A stretch of 64,000 nucleotides of DNA from Leisingera sp. ANG1 (GTDB taxonomy: Bacteria > Pseudomonadota > Alphaproteobacteria > Rhodobacterales > Rhodobacteraceae). Position 1 is the stretch's first letter. Every line of letters starts with the position of its first letter. The notes under the pieces are model-generated. The model saw only the letters and a program-made list of their open reading frames with translations, searched no databases and was not told where the DNA came from. The stretch covers positions 62,001 to 126,000 of the forward strand of contig NZ_AFCF02000014.1 in the NCBI RefSeq assembly GCF_000203975.2, written 5' to 3'. A program made the position numbers and the translations under genes. Below, one piece after another: positions 1 through 9,426 of this stretch.

Positions 1-881
1 GCCAGGGTTGCGCCCTTGGCAACGCCGCAGGGGTTGGCGTGTTTGATGATCGCAACGGCCGGGCTTTCGGACGGGTCGAATTCCGCCACCAGCTCATACG
101 CTGCGTCCGTATCGTTGATATTGTTGTAGCTCAGCTCCTTGCCCTGCAGCTGCACGGCGGTGGCAACGCCCGGGCGGTTCGAGCCATCAGTATAGAAGGC
201 AGCTTCCTGATGGCTGTTTTCGCCATAGCGCAGGGTCTGCTTAAGCTCGCCGGCAAAGGCGCGGCGCTTGGGCGCTTGCAATTCCAGTTCACCCGCCAGC
301 CAGTTGGACACAGCCGCGTCATAGGCTGCAGTACGGGCATAGGCCTTTTGCGCCAGCTTGCGGCGGAAACGCGGGCAGGTCGCGCCGTCGTGCTGATCCA
401 TGTCGCCCAGCAGCTTTTCATAGTCCTCGACATCCACAACCACATTCACAAAGGCATGGTTCTTGGCTGCCGCGCGGATCATCGCCGGGCCGCCGATGTC
501 GATGTTCTCGATGCAGGTGTCATAGTCTGCGCCTTTAGCCACAGTGGCCTCGAACGGATAGAGGTTAACGACCAGCAGGTCGATGGCGCCGATGCCATGC
601 TCATTCATCGCGGCAACATGGGTGTCGTTGTCGCGCAGCGCCAGCAGGCCGCCATGCACCATCGGGTGCAGGGTCTTGACCCGGCCGTCCATCATTTCCG
701 GGAAGCCGGTCACTTCGGAGACATCCTTCACGGCGAGCCCTGCGTCACGCAGCGCCTTGGCGGAACCGCCGGTCGAAAGCAGCTCGACACCGCGCGCGGC
801 CAGCGCCTGGCCCAGCTCAATCAGGCCGGTCTTGTCGGATACGGAAAGCAACGCACGGCGTACGGGGTGAAGGTCGGTCAT
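1..881 (-). CDS. purH: Bifunctional AICAR transformylase / IMP cyclohydrolase (3' part outside window)
   Basis: Catalyses the last two steps of de novo IMP synthesis: formylation of AICAR by 10-formyl-THF, then cyclisation to IMP, in the cytosol. The visible part is the N-terminal IMP cyclohydrolase (MGS-like) domain and the start of the transformylase domain. It begins [20 protein letters not shown], followed by the family motifs [27 protein letters not shown] and [10 protein letters not shown], then [18 protein letters not shown]. An AGGA about 10 nt upstream supports this ATG. About 293 of the roughly 530 residues are present; the gene runs off the left edge. It lies 24 bp behind the heparinase-like gene in the same direction, probably co-transcribed with it. 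Confidence 0.96.
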   Translation of the reverse strand, partial: MTDLHPVRRALLSVSDKTGLIELGQALAARGVELLSTGGSAKALRDAGLAVKDVSEVTGFPEMMDGRVKTLHPMVHGGLLALRDNDTHVAAMNEHGIGAIDLLVVNLYPFEATVAKGADYDTCIENIDIGGPAMIRAAAKNHAFVNVVVDVEDYEKLLGDMDQHDGATCPRFRRKLAQKAYARTAAYDAAVSNWLAGELELQAPKRRAFAGELKQTLRYGENSHQEAAFYTDGSNRPGVATAVQLQGKELSYNNINDTDAAYELVAEFDPSESPAVAIIKHANPCGVAKGATL

Positions 882-905
882 GGCAGGGCAGGTCCTTTTA
901 AAGGC

Positions 906-2648
906 TCAGTCAAACGTCTCGGGTTCGTCCCGGTTCAGGTCTCGCACGGCAATGGCAGTCTCCTGCGCTTTGCTGAGCGTCCACCGGACGCGGGTGGCAT
1001 ATCCCATCGCCCGCCCGGATAAAACGATCTGCTTTGCCGCACGCGGCTTCAAGCGGGTCTTTTCCAGGAAAACGCTTGGCTCCAGCCGCAGATGGCAGGC
1101 GCCGTCATGCCGGAACACCCAGATTTCCCCGCTCTTGAGCGCCATGGATACTGCTGCGCCGCCCAAGTCAAGGGTTGCATCGACTTCAGGGTGCAGATGC
1201 AGGCGGATATCAAAGCTGACACCACCATCCGGGTTGCTGCTGCTGGCCTTGTCAAAGCGGGCCTTGGCCGAATCTTCCAGCGCCAGCAGCATGTCCTCCC
1301 CGGCCAGGGCGCGGCCGTCAAAGGATAGATCCAAGGTGCGGGCATGGGTCAGGCCGAAATGCGCGGCATAGCCGTTGTGGCCGCCCTGGAACCGCAAGCC
1401 ATCGGTCAGTTCAGCAAGGTCAAGCGGCACATCATCAGGCGCCTCGATCAGTTCCTCATGGCCGGTGGTTTTATGCGGCGCGGCCAGCCTGGCGCTGGAG
1501 TGGCCTTCGATGCACAACGTGCTGTGCGAGGGCGTCGCCCGGCCGGCGCGGCGCCACTCCACCCCAAAGGACTCGCCCGACCCGCAGTTAACAACGAGCG
1601 GCCTCCGGCCAGAGGTCAGTTCAAACGCAAGAGTCGAGGCATGGCCATTATAGGAGGCCTTGCCCGTGGGCGGCGCCGAGGCATCCACGATTACAGAGGT
1701 CCGCCGCGCCGACAGCCGGGTAAAGCCCATTGCCAGCCCGTCTGCATGGCGCTCGGCCACATGGCTGGCTGCCAGCGCATGGTCCAGTCGCCCCTCCAGC
1801 CCGCGGCCGCCACCATGGAATCGCGCCAGCCCGCCGTCACTGTGGCGCAACGTGCGCAGGGTCGGCGCGATCCGTTCGATGGCGGCGATATGGGCAGGCG
1901 GCACCATCCGGCCGGCCTCATGCAGCGCCGCCGCCGCCCAGGTCAGGAGGGTGAACACCTCCAGCAGTTCTTCCGGGTTGCGGGTCGGCAAGCCGCCCTG
2001 CTCGTCGATCTGGGCCTCGCATTCCGCCGCCAGCGCCTTGACCGCCGGATCGGCCAACTCCTCGCGGCCTTGCAATGAAAGACCTGCATAGATCAGCCCG
2101 CACAGCGCCTCAAACCGCGGCAGCCCGGGCGCAGCCCCTTGCCAGCGTTGCGCCAGATACCATGTCTGCTGCGCCAGGGAGCCATAGAAGGCTTCGGTCT
2201 CGTCCTTATCCTTGCCGCTTAGCAGGAACAGCGCGTGGTTGATCCAGCGGATCACCCGCCGCCCGGTCAGGTCCGGCAGCCAGGCCAGCCCTCCGCCGCG
2301 ACCGTGCTGTTCGATCCAGCCCCAGACCCATTTCTGCGCCTTGAGCCGGGCCTTGAAATCGCCAACAGCCGCCAGATCGTCGAGCCAGGCAAACCCGTGC
2401 CGTTCCGCGTCAAAGGCCGTGTCCGGCGCGGCAACCTCCCACAGGCCAGTGTCTGGCGATTCGACCAGGTAGCCGGCAAACAGCAGATTGCCCGCAACTA
2501 GCTGCCGCCCGCGGGCAAAGCTGCCAATGGTACGTGGCTCCGGCTGCGAGACAAAACCGGTTGCCGCTGGCTGGCTGCGCGCGCGCCAAGCGAAATACCG
2601 GTTCAGCAGGCGGGTACCGCGGCCTGCCATTCTGTCATAAGTGGACAT
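906..2648 (-). CDS. Heparinase II/III family protein
   Basis: A protein of 580 residues related to the heparinase II/III polysaccharide lyase-like family, found between rsmB and purH in many alphaproteobacteria. The N-terminal half looks like the all-alpha toroid (repeated W and H residues, e.g. WVWGWIEQHGRGGGLAWLPD); the C-terminal half is the beta-sandwich heparinase_II_III_C domain (GHASTLAFELTSGRRPLVVN, SHSTLCIEGHSSARL). No signal peptide is seen, so it is probably not a secreted lyase and its substrate is unknown. I chose the ATG at 2648 (MSTYDRMAGRG) because a GAGG lies 9 nt upstream; an in-frame GTG 15 bp further upstream is the alternative. Same strand as rsmB and purH, so likely one operon. 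Confidence 0.85.
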   Translation of the reverse strand: MSTYDRMAGRGTRLLNRYFAWRARSQPAATGFVSQPEPRTIGSFARGRQLVAGNLLFAGYLVESPDTGLWEVAAPDTAFDAERHGFAWLDDLAAVGDFKARLKAQKWVWGWIEQHGRGGGLAWLPDLTGRRVIRWINHALFLLSGKDKDETEAFYGSLAQQTWYLAQRWQGAAPGLPRFEALCGLIYAGLSLQGREELADPAVKALAAECEAQIDEQGGLPTRNPEELLEVFTLLTWAAAALHEAGRMVPPAHIAAIERIAPTLRTLRHSDGGLARFHGGGRGLEGRLDHALAASHVAERHADGLAMGFTRLSARRTSVIVDASAPPTGKASYNGHASTLAFELTSGRRPLVVNCGSGESFGVEWRRAGRATPSHSTLCIEGHSSARLAAPHKTTGHEELIEAPDDVPLDLAELTDGLRFQGGHNGYAAHFGLTHARTLDLSFDGRALAGEDMLLALEDSAKARFDKASSSNPDGGVSFDIRLHLHPEVDATLDLGGAAVSMALKSGEIWVFRHDGACHLRLEPSVFLEKTRLKPRAAKQIVLSGRAMGYATRVRWTLSKAQETAIAVRDLNRDEPETFD

Positions 2649-2747
2649 GCTCTGTTGCCTCACGCCGGATTGTGCCAGGGCGTTTTGGCGGGAGCATAGC
2701 GCGGGCTTCGGGCCAAGTCACCGGCGAATGCCGGAGACGCCCCGGGG

Positions 2748-4010
2748 TCACGCGGATTTGCGCAAAAGGGCCATGTAGAAACCGTCCATGCCGCCACGCT
2801 CCGGCCAGTAATCCGGGCGCAGGCGCAGGCCGCCTTCCTCGGTGATCCAGTCCGCATTGACGCCAGGCACTGTCAGCGCCTCACGGTCTGCGGCCATTTC
2901 CGGGTACATGTCCAGCGCCTCCTCCACCTGGCATTCGCCTTCATCCGGCAGCAGCGAGCAGGTGCAGAACATCAGCCGCCCGCCGGGTTTCACCAAAGTC
3001 CAGGCATGGGCCAGCATTTGCGCCTGCAGCTCAATCAGCTCTCCGAATTCGCTGCCGTCTTTGGCCTGCGGCAGATCCGGGTGGCGGCGGATAGTGCCAG
3101 TCGCAGAGCAAGGCGCGTCCAGCAGCACGGCGTCATACTTGCCGGTCTGCGCCAGCGCGTCCCCCACGATCAGTTCCGCCTGCAGCCCGGTGCGTTCCAG
3201 GTTTTCCCTGAGCCGGGCAACCCGGCTCTCCGAAACATCAACAGCCGTCACCTGTGCTCCGGCAGCTGCCATTTGCATGGTCTTACCACCTGGCGCCGCG
3301 CATAGTTCCAGCACGCGTTCACCAGGCTGGACGTTCAGAATGCGGGCAGGCAGCGACGCGGCGGCGTCCTGGACCCACCAATCGCCAGCCTCATAACCCG
3401 GCAGGGCGGAAACCTGGCCTGCATTGGCGAGTCTGACAGAACCGGTTGGCAGCACCTCTCCGCCAAGCTCGACCAGATCAGCACCGGGTTTGCCGGTGAT
3501 ATCCAGCGGCGCGCCGGCAAAATGCGCGGCCTCGATGGCCAGCATTACCTCAGCGCCCCAGGCCTGCACCAGGGGTTTCCGGATCCAGTTCGGCAGGCGC
3601 GGCGTGCGCAGTTTGGCCCATTCCGCCGGACCTTCGTCAGCCACCTTGCGCAAAACAGCATTGACCAGCCCCTTGAGCTGCCCATGGCGGCGGTGCTTGG
3701 AGACAATCGCCACCATGGCATTGACCACCCCATGCGCGGCGGCGCCCGAGCACAGCTCCACCGTCCCCAGCCGCAAGGCATTCATGACAGTGAGCGGAGT
3801 TGATTTCTTCAGGTGTTTCTTGAGCACCCGGTCGGCACGTTCCAGGCTGCGCAGGGTTGCCGCTGCCAGCCGCTGTGCACGGGCTCGGTCTTCCGGTGCC
3901 AGCTTTTCCAGCGCCCCGGCGGCATAACACTCCGCCAGCAGCCGCCCCTCTCCCAGCACCTGATCCAGCAGGTAGACCGCAGTGCGGCGGGCGTGGTTGG
4001 CATCGGACAT
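2748..4010 (-). CDS. rsmB: 16S rRNA (cytosine-967-C5)-methyltransferase RsmB
   Basis: S-adenosylmethionine-dependent RNA m5C methyltransferase of 420 residues. The N-terminal part is a NusB-like RNA-binding domain (RTAVYLLDQVLGEGRLLAE onward). The C-terminal catalytic domain carries the SAM-binding motif LELCAAPGGKTMQ (about residue 236), motif IV with its cysteine, LLDAPCSATGTIRRHPD (about 296), and motif VI with the catalytic cysteine, FCTCSLLPDEG (about 350). The start MSDANHARRT has AAGGAG 8 nt upstream; the reading frame stays open 75 codons further, but that stretch crosses the divergent sdhAF4 promoter. It heads a likely rsmB, heparinase-like, purH unit. Confidence 0.95.
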   Translation of the reverse strand: MSDANHARRTAVYLLDQVLGEGRLLAECYAAGALEKLAPEDRARAQRLAAATLRSLERADRVLKKHLKKSTPLTVMNALRLGTVELCSGAAAHGVVNAMVAIVSKHRRHGQLKGLVNAVLRKVADEGPAEWAKLRTPRLPNWIRKPLVQAWGAEVMLAIEAAHFAGAPLDITGKPGADLVELGGEVLPTGSVRLANAGQVSALPGYEAGDWWVQDAAASLPARILNVQPGERVLELCAAPGGKTMQMAAAGAQVTAVDVSESRVARLRENLERTGLQAELIVGDALAQTGKYDAVLLDAPCSATGTIRRHPDLPQAKDGSEFGELIELQAQMLAHAWTLVKPGGRLMFCTCSLLPDEGECQVEEALDMYPEMAADREALTVPGVNADWITEEGGLRLRPDYWPERGGMDGFYMALLRKSA

Positions 4011-4087
4011 GGGGCAACTCCTTAGGGCGCGCCTTGTGCACGCGGGACAGGGGCGTATATCATGCGCAAAGAATAAAGGAACCCGCG

Positions 4088-4279
4088 ATGAGCGACGACA
4101 CTGCGCCTGTGAAGAAAGACCTGCCGCCCGCCGCACAACGCGCGCTGGCGGAGGCAGAGGAGCGCCGGAAAGCCGCCGAGGCTGAGGAACCGCGCCCCAA
4201 GGAACTAGGCGGGCGCGATGGCCCTGATCCGGCACGTTACGGCGACTGGGAGAAAAAGGGAATCGCTGTCGATTTCTGA
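4088..4279 (+). CDS. DUF1674 / succinate dehydrogenase assembly factor 4 family protein
   Basis: A 63-residue protein with the DUF1674 (SDHAF4) C-terminal signature: ELGGRDGPDPARYGDWEKKG then a terminal DF. In mitochondria and alphaproteobacteria this family binds flavinylated SdhA and helps its assembly into succinate dehydrogenase. The N-terminal 40 residues are charged and probably disordered (ALAEAEERRKAAEAEEPRPK). AAAGGA lies 8 nt before the ATG. It is divergent from rsmB, 77 bp apart, a pairing commonly seen in Rhodobacterales. Function is assigned by family only. Confidence 0.85.
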   Translation: MSDDTAPVKKDLPPAAQRALAEAEERRKAAEAEEPRPKELGGRDGPDPARYGDWEKKGIAVDF

Positions 4280-4317
4280 TAAATCGCGGGTGCCAGCTCT
4301 AACGCTCCCTAAGGGCA

Positions 4318-4335
4318 GCGGCCCATCAGGGCCGC
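4318..4335. terminator. GC-rich hairpin between the convergent sdhAF4 and dapB genes
   Basis: Perfect 7-bp stem (GCGGCCC / GGGCCGC) with a 4-nt ATCA loop, 38 nt past the sdhAF4 stop and 10 nt past the dapB stop. It has no T tract on either side, so termination is inferred from position only. Confidence 0.35.
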
Positions 4336-4345
4336 CGTTCAGACT

Positions 4346-5155
4346 TTAAAGCCCCAGCACATCCACCATGTCGTACTGGCCAGGGCCCTTGTCCTGGCCC
4401 CACAGCGCGGCTTTCAGCGCGCCGCGGGCAAAGATCGCACGGTCGGTGGCCAGGTGGCGCAGCACGATCCGCTCACCCGCTGCGGCAAACAGCACGTCAT
4501 GCTCACCCACGATGTCGCCGCCGCGGATGGCGGTGAAGCCGATGTCGCCCCGTTTGCGGGCACCAGTGATCCCGTCGCGGCCGGAGTCGCGTACATCCGC
4601 CAGTTTCACACCGCGGCCCTCGGCAGCGGCCTCGCCCAGCATCAGCGCGGTGCCGGAAGGCGCATCCACCTTGTGGTGGTGATGGGCCTCGATCACCTCA
4701 ATGTCGAAATCTTCGTCCAGCGCGGCGGCGACCTTTTTGGTCAACTGCACCAGCAGGTTCACCCCCAGGCTCATGTTGCCCGCGCGCACGATCACCGCGT
4801 GGCGCGATGCCGGTTCCAGCTGGGCGATCTGCTCATCCGTCATGCCGGTTGTGCCGATCACATGCACCGCGCGGGCCTGCGCCGCGAGCTTGGAAAACGC
4901 CAGCGTTGCCTCAGGCGCTGTGAAGTCGATCACCGCCTGCGCCTTGGAAAACGCCTCCAGCGCATCCGAGGTCACGGTAACTCCAACCGGCGCCCCGCCC
5001 ATGGCTTCGCCCACATCACGGCCAACCCAATCGTGACCCTCACGCTCCACGGCTCCGGCCAGCGTGGCCTTGTCGCTTTCCAGCACCGTCTTGATCAGCA
5101 TCTGCCCCATGCGGCCCGATGCGCCGGTAATCACGATCCCTGGTTTGTGAGTCAT
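4346..5155 (-). CDS. dapB: 4-hydroxy-tetrahydrodipicolinate reductase
   Basis: Cytosolic NAD(P)H-dependent reductase of the diaminopimelate/lysine pathway, 269 residues. The N-terminal Rossmann fold begins [15 protein letters not shown]; the active-site signature is [15 protein letters not shown] at about residue 155, with the catalytic histidine and lysine present. The start [14 protein letters not shown] was chosen over an in-frame extension of 25 codons because it places the GxxGxxG motif at the usual distance from the N terminus and has AAGGAA upstream. Divergent from rbfA. dapD and dapE are in this window too, in separate units. Confidence 0.96.
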   Translation of the reverse strand: MTHKPGIVITGASGRMGQMLIKTVLESDKATLAGAVEREGHDWVGRDVGEAMGGAPVGVTVTSDALEAFSKAQAVIDFTAPEATLAFSKLAAQARAVHVIGTTGMTDEQIAQLEPASRHAVIVRAGNMSLGVNLLVQLTKKVAAALDEDFDIEVIEAHHHHKVDAPSGTALMLGEAAAEGRGVKLADVRDSGRDGITGARKRGDIGFTAIRGGDIVGEHDVLFAAAGERIVLRHLATDRAIFARGALKAALWGQDKGPGQYDMVDVLGL

Positions 5156-5241
5156 TGGCCCATTTCCTTGTTCAAGCTGGTTTTGTCCTACATCGCCGGG
5201 CAGCGCTTGGCAAAGCCTGCGATCCGGCATAGATCGGAACT

Positions 5242-5637
5242 ATGGCAAAGAACAAATTCCACGATGGGCCCGGCCCCTCCCAGCGCCAGCTTCGCGTCGG
5301 CGAACTGATCCGCCGCTCGCTCTCTGAAGTGCTGGCGCGCGGCGATGTGCATGACCCGGACCTGAACCGCATGTCGATCACCGTGGGCGAGGTACGCACC
5401 TCACCCGATCTGAAAATCGCCACTGCCTTTGTGCTGCCCTTGGGCGGCAAAGGGCAGGAGGATGTATTGAAACTTCTGGCCCGCAACAAGAGCGAGCTGC
5501 GCCGCATGGTCGGCAAGAAGCTGGGCTTGAAATTCACCCCGGATCTGCGGTTCCGGCTGGATGAGACCTTCGACCAGATGGACGAAACCCGCCGGATGCT
5601 GAGTCAGGACGCGGTGCGCCGCGACGTGGAAGAGTGA
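5242..5637 (+). CDS. rbfA: 30S ribosome-binding factor RbfA
   Basis: Ribosome maturation factor with a single type II KH-like domain, needed for late 16S 5'-end processing and cold adaptation. 131 residues, the usual size in alphaproteobacteria. Typical segments are [17 protein letters not shown] near the N terminus, [20 protein letters not shown] in the middle and [18 protein letters not shown] near the end. The stop codon overlaps the GTG start of the next gene (GTGA), so the two are translationally coupled although functionally unrelated. Its promoter must lie in the 86-bp gap shared with dapB. Confidence 0.95.
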   Translation: MAKNKFHDGPGPSQRQLRVGELIRRSLSEVLARGDVHDPDLNRMSITVGEVRTSPDLKIATAFVLPLGGKGQEDVLKLLARNKSELRRMVGKKLGLKFTPDLRFRLDETFDQMDETRRMLSQDAVRRDVEE

Positions 5638-6383
5638 TCCGCAAGGCCGCATTTCTGCTGACGGCGCTATGGACCGCACCCGCGGCCGGCGCGGTCGAGT
5701 GCAGCGATGTGGCCTATGAGGGCAACCGGTACTCGATCTGCGAAGTCGACGCCGCACAGGAACAGCTTCAGCTGTTCCTGAAGGATGGCGAAAACCAGGT
5801 CTACGGACACTTCTCCTCGCTGGAGGATGCGCTGGCAAAGGACGGCAAGACGCTGGCCTTTGCGACAAACGCCGGCATGTATCACACGGACCGCTCCCCC
5901 GTCGGCCTGTATGTAGATGAAAACGGTGAGGCGATGCGGCTGGTGACCAATGCCGGTCCAGGCAACTTTGGCCTGCTGCCAAACGGGGTACTATGCATCG
6001 GTGAACGCCGTGCCGATGTGTTCGAAACCCTGGATTTCGAACACAGAGCGCCCGCCTGCACCTATGCTACCCAGTCCGGACCGATGCTGGTGATCGACGG
6101 GGAGCTGCATCCGCGCTTCCTGGCGGATTCAGACAGCTATTACATCCGCAACGGTGTAGGCACCTCGGCAGATGGCAGCCGTGCAGTCTTTGCGATCTCG
6201 CGCAATGCAGTGACGTTTCACCAGTTCGGCAGCCTGTTCCGCGACTATCTGAAGCTGCCCAATGCGCTTTACTTCGATGGAAATATCTCGCGCCTGCACG
6301 CGCCGGAACTTGGCCGCAGCGATGCTGGTTTCATGATGGGCCCGATTGTGGGTGTGATCGAGGACGCGCAGCCGTCCGATTGA
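5634..6383 (+). CDS. Phosphodiester glycosidase family (DUF2233/NAGPA-like) exported protein
   Basis: 249 residues with a GTG start that overlaps the rbfA stop. A signal peptide is evident: [20 protein letters not shown], cleavage probably before VEC. The rest matches the DUF2233/NAGPA domain: [71 protein letters not shown] and [15 protein letters not shown]. Mammalian members uncover mannose-6-phosphate; bacterial members are thought to act on phosphodiester-linked or anomeric sugars of envelope or exopolysaccharide, but the substrate here is not known. Two cysteines close to the mature N terminus (VECSD, YSICEVD) suggest periplasmic disulfide formation. Confidence 0.85.
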   Translation: MIRKAAFLLTALWTAPAAGAVECSDVAYEGNRYSICEVDAAQEQLQLFLKDGENQVYGHFSSLEDALAKDGKTLAFATNAGMYHTDRSPVGLYVDENGEAMRLVTNAGPGNFGLLPNGVLCIGERRADVFETLDFEHRAPACTYATQSGPMLVIDGELHPRFLADSDSYYIRNGVGTSADGSRAVFAISRNAVTFHQFGSLFRDYLKLPNALYFDGNISRLHAPELGRSDAGFMMGPIVGVIEDAQPSD

Positions 6384-6388
6384 ACCCC

Positions 6389-7291
6389 TCAGCCTGTTCG
6401 CTTGCGCATCTGACGAATCATCGGCACTGAGTAGATCACCAACGCCGCCCAGATCATCGGAAAGGCGATCATCCGGGCGCTGCCGAATTCCTCGCCGAAC
6501 AGCAGCACCGCCGCCAGCATGATCATCGTCGGCGCAATGTACTGCAGGATTCCCATGGTTGAGAGCCTGACCAGCTTGGCGCCATTGGCATAGACGATCA
6601 GCGGCACGGCGGTCACCACACCGCAGCCCAGGAGCAGCCAAGTGTCCGTCAAAGAGGCACCAAAGCTGCCGCTGCCCGTGGCAGCCAGATATGCGAAATA
6701 CCCAAGTGCCGGCGCCAGCAGGATCAGCACCTCAAGCAGGAAGCCCTGGTTGGGGCCGATCGGCAGAGACTTCTTGAAGAAGGCATAAAACCCCCAGGAC
6801 AAGGTCAGGCCAACTGCCACCCAGGGCACCCTGCCCGCCTCCAATGTCAGCACCAGCACCGCCGCCGCGGCCAACGCCACGGCGGCCATTTGCGCCTTGC
6901 CAAGAGGCTCCCGCAGCAGCAGAGCGCCCAGCGCAATGCTGAACAACGGGTTGATATAATAGCCAAGCGCGGCATCCAGCGCCCGCCCTGCTGCGATGGA
7001 CCAGACATAGATCCCCCAGTTGACGGAAATCAGCGCCGCGGTGATGCAAGCCATGCCGAGCATGCGGGTATTTTTCAACGCAGCGCGCAGATCTTTGGTG
7101 CGGCGCAGGACTATCAGCAGTGCGCCGGCCACCGGCACCGACCAAATCACCCGGTGGGTAACAACCTCAGCCGCCGGAATATGCGACAGTGCCTTCATGT
7201 AGAGCGGCAGAAATCCCCACAGCAAGTAGGCGGTGACGGCGAAGGCCAGCCCGCGGGGCGTGTCCAAGTTCTGTGGCGTCTGATCAGTCAT
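6389..7291 (-). CDS. rarD: EamA family transporter RarD
   Basis: Inner-membrane drug/metabolite superfamily protein of 300 residues with about ten hydrophobic segments in two EamA repeats. The N terminus contains the RarD signature AVTAYLLWGFLPLYMKAL, and NWGIYVWSIAAGRALDAALG follows at about residue 90, both typical of RarD (chloramphenicol-sensitivity protein; true substrate unknown). I chose the ATG at 7291 (MTDQTPQNLD) because GAGGA sits 7 nt upstream; an in-frame ATG 48 bp earlier is the alternative. It ends only 5 bp from the convergent DUF2233 gene and is cut off from dnaA by a strong terminator. Confidence 0.93.
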   Translation of the reverse strand: MTDQTPQNLDTPRGLAFAVTAYLLWGFLPLYMKALSHIPAAEVVTHRVIWSVPVAGALLIVLRRTKDLRAALKNTRMLGMACITAALISVNWGIYVWSIAAGRALDAALGYYINPLFSIALGALLLREPLGKAQMAAVALAAAAVLVLTLEAGRVPWVAVGLTLSWGFYAFFKKSLPIGPNQGFLLEVLILLAPALGYFAYLAATGSGSFGASLTDTWLLLGCGVVTAVPLIVYANGAKLVRLSTMGILQYIAPTMIMLAAVLLFGEEFGSARMIAFPMIWAALVIYSVPMIRQMRKRTG

Positions 7292-7409
7292 GCCGCGCTC
7301 CTCATCCAGGGCGCTGTTATGACCGGTTTTCCGCGTCATGAAACTTCGTTTTCTGTGATACCGGGCATTCACCGCTGTTATGGGTCTTGGCGGCCGCCGT
7401 TGAGCCAAC

Positions 7410-7437
7410 AAAAAACGGCCCCGGAAACCGGGGCCGC
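7410..7437 (-). terminator. Rho-independent terminator of dnaA
   Basis: Read on the minus strand: a 9-bp perfect stem (CGGCCCCGG / CCGGGGCCG), a 3-nt TTT loop and a run of six T. It lies 40 nt past the dnaA stop. Confidence 0.92.
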
Positions 7438-7476
7438 AGTGCAATTTGGGGTTTGCAGTTCTAGCTTTTTTGCGCG

Positions 7477-8880
7477 TCAGGCTTCCAGCGAACGCCGCAG
7501 CATTTCGACGTCCTCGGCGATCTGGCCGTCGGTCAGCTTCAGCTCCTCGATGCGCTTCACACCGTGCATCACGGTGGTGTGGTCGCGCCCGCCAAAGCGG
7601 CGGCCGATCTCTGGCAGGGAGCGGCTGGTCAGCTGTTTGCACAGATACATCGCCACCTGACGCGGGCGCGCATAAGAGCGCAGGCGCTTGGGGCCGATGA
7701 TGTCCGACATGCGGATGTTGTAATACTCGGAGACCTTGCGCTGGATTTCCTCGACGGTGATCTTGCGCTCGGAGGCGCGCAGCACGTCTGCCAAACAGTC
7801 CTGGGTCAGGTCCATGTCGATCTCACGGCCGACCAGAGACGCAAATGCGAACAGACGGGTCAGGGCGCCTTCAAGCACGCGCACATTGGTCGAGATCCGG
7901 TGTGCCAGGAATTCCAGCACACCATCCGCGATGCGCAGGTCGGGGTAGGTCTCACGCTGCTGCTGCACCTTGGTCTGCAGGATGCCCAGACGCAGTTCAT
8001 AATCGGTCGGGTGCAGGTCCACGACAAGACCGCACTGCAGGCGTGACTTCACCCGGTCTTCCAGATCCTTGATCTCACCCGGGGCGCGGTCGGCCGAGAT
8101 GATGATCTGCTTGTTCTGATCCACCAGCGCGTTGAAGGTGTGGAAGAATTCTTCCTGGGTCGAATCCTTGCCGGCGATGAACTGAACATCATCCACCATC
8201 AGCACATCGACCGAGCGGAACAGGTGCTTGAAGTCCATCATCTTACGCTCACGCAGAGCTTGCACAAAGCGGTACATGAACTGTTCCGCCGACAGGTACA
8301 GCACGTTCAGCGACGGGTTCTTTTCCTTCAGCTCCCAAGCGATGGCGTGCATCAGGTGGGTCTTACCCAGACCCACTCCGCCATACAGAACCAGCGGGTT
8401 GAAAGTGACCGGACCGCCCTCTCCGACGCGGCGTGCGGCAGCGTGGGCCAGTTCGTTCGGCTTGCCGACAACAAAGCTGTCGAAGGTAAAGCGCGGATCA
8501 AGCGGTGCAGCTTGCAGCGCTTCCAACGTGTCCTTGCCAGCGGAAGAAGCCGCGGGCGCAGTCATGACGGCCACATCACCATCGGCGCTGCTGTAAGCCT
8601 CTGCTCCAGCTGCGGGCTCTGCCGGGCGGACCGGGCTGTTAGCAGCAACCCGGAAAGCCAGCCGCTGGACCTGTTCCCCGGACATCGTCAGCTCATGCAG
8701 AATCAGATCTGCAAAGTTTTGGCTGACATAGTTGCCCATGAAATTCGTCGGCACCTTGAAGACGGCAACCCCACCGTCCACGGCGTCAAATTCAAGCGGC
8801 TCGATCCAGGTCGTGAAATTGTTCTGGCCGACCGTTTTCAACAGCCGGTTTCTGAGCTGTCCCCATTTTTCTTCTGTCAT
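7477..8880 (-). CDS. dnaA: Chromosomal replication initiator protein DnaA
   Basis: AAA+ initiator that binds DnaA boxes and opens oriC; 467 residues. Domain I (MTEEKWGQLRNRLLK, TTWIEPLEF) is followed by a linker rich in alanine and glutamate (about 95-135). Domain III carries Walker A GGVGLGKTHLMHAI (about residue 165) and Walker B DVLMVDDVQFI (about 222). Domain IV ends with the DnaA signature GGRDHTTVMHGVKRIEEL (about 428). The ATG at 8880 has GAGG 8 nt upstream; a GTG 12 bp earlier is possible. The gene is followed by a terminator and rarD, not by dnaN and recF as in the classic cluster. rpsT lies upstream on the same strand. Confidence 0.97.
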   Translation of the reverse strand: MTEEKWGQLRNRLLKTVGQNNFTTWIEPLEFDAVDGGVAVFKVPTNFMGNYVSQNFADLILHELTMSGEQVQRLAFRVAANSPVRPAEPAAGAEAYSSADGDVAVMTAPAASSAGKDTLEALQAAPLDPRFTFDSFVVGKPNELAHAAARRVGEGGPVTFNPLVLYGGVGLGKTHLMHAIAWELKEKNPSLNVLYLSAEQFMYRFVQALRERKMMDFKHLFRSVDVLMVDDVQFIAGKDSTQEEFFHTFNALVDQNKQIIISADRAPGEIKDLEDRVKSRLQCGLVVDLHPTDYELRLGILQTKVQQQRETYPDLRIADGVLEFLAHRISTNVRVLEGALTRLFAFASLVGREIDMDLTQDCLADVLRASERKITVEEIQRKVSEYYNIRMSDIIGPKRLRSYARPRQVAMYLCKQLTSRSLPEIGRRFGGRDHTTVMHGVKRIEELKLTDGQIAEDVEMLRRSLEA

Positions 8881-9350
8881 GCTGCGCCTCACGCATCCCC
8901 AAAAAGCAGCGGCCCATTTGCCGGGCCAGTTCTATTCTTACCCCCAACCACCCGGGGGGCATCCACGCACAGGGTTATCGTGTGCGGGCCAGCAGTGGCC
9001 GCATTACCCGAAGGCTTGACGTTCGCCTTGAACAGCAAAAACGGCCGCAAAAAGCGGCGGATTTGCCGTCACGAACAGTATCGCACACAATTGAGACAAG
9101 GCTGCTGACCCTTAACGATACAGCAGTGGATCCCGGCAACTAGCGCGCATCAGATGCGCGTCGTGCCGAGCAACCTGGCAATCTTGATGCCCGTCAAGAT
9201 CGCCTCGAGCAGCCTGTCCCCCCAGCGAGTGAATCGCTGAAACAGTGGTAGCAATTTGAGGGGGGCAGCGGCAACGAAACTATGATGTTGACTCAGTCTT
9301 TGGCAGCAAAGAATCTCCTGCGCCCAGCGAGTCCCGGCAAGGGTTTTCCC
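8881..9350 (-). other. dnaA leader/promoter region with two inverted repeats, no gene
   Basis: This 470-bp stretch holds no convincing gene. It contains two compact inverted repeats: CGCGCAT/ATGCGCG around a 3-nt loop (9144-9160) and ATCTTGA/TCAAGAT around 6 nt (9181-9200). I find no TTATCCACA-type DnaA box cluster and no AT-rich unwinding element, so I do not call an origin here. A 69-codon open frame at 9150-9359 crosses the rpsT terminator and has no recognisable content. The dnaA promoter and autoregulatory sites presumably lie here but cannot be pinned. Confidence 0.5.
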
Positions 9351-9381
9351 AAAAAACAAGGCGCTGCAATCTGCAGCGCCC
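9351..9381 (-). terminator. Rho-independent terminator of rpsT
   Basis: Minus-strand hairpin with a 9-bp stem (GGCGCTGCA / TGCAGCGCC, loop of 3) followed by TTG and six T. It starts 46 nt past the rpsT stop. Confidence 0.9.
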
Positions 9382-9426
9382 TGACAACTTTTTGACGGCC
9401 CGTGAGCCTGCTCAGCGGAGCGAATC

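Noticed and set aside
8881-9350. Replication origin next to dnaA
   Set aside because: No DnaA-box cluster or AT-rich unwinding stretch could be found by eye.
9150-9359. 69-codon open frame on the minus strand between rpsT and dnaA
   Set aside because: It begins inside the rpsT terminator and shows no family or ribosome-binding site; I keep the region as a leader/promoter.
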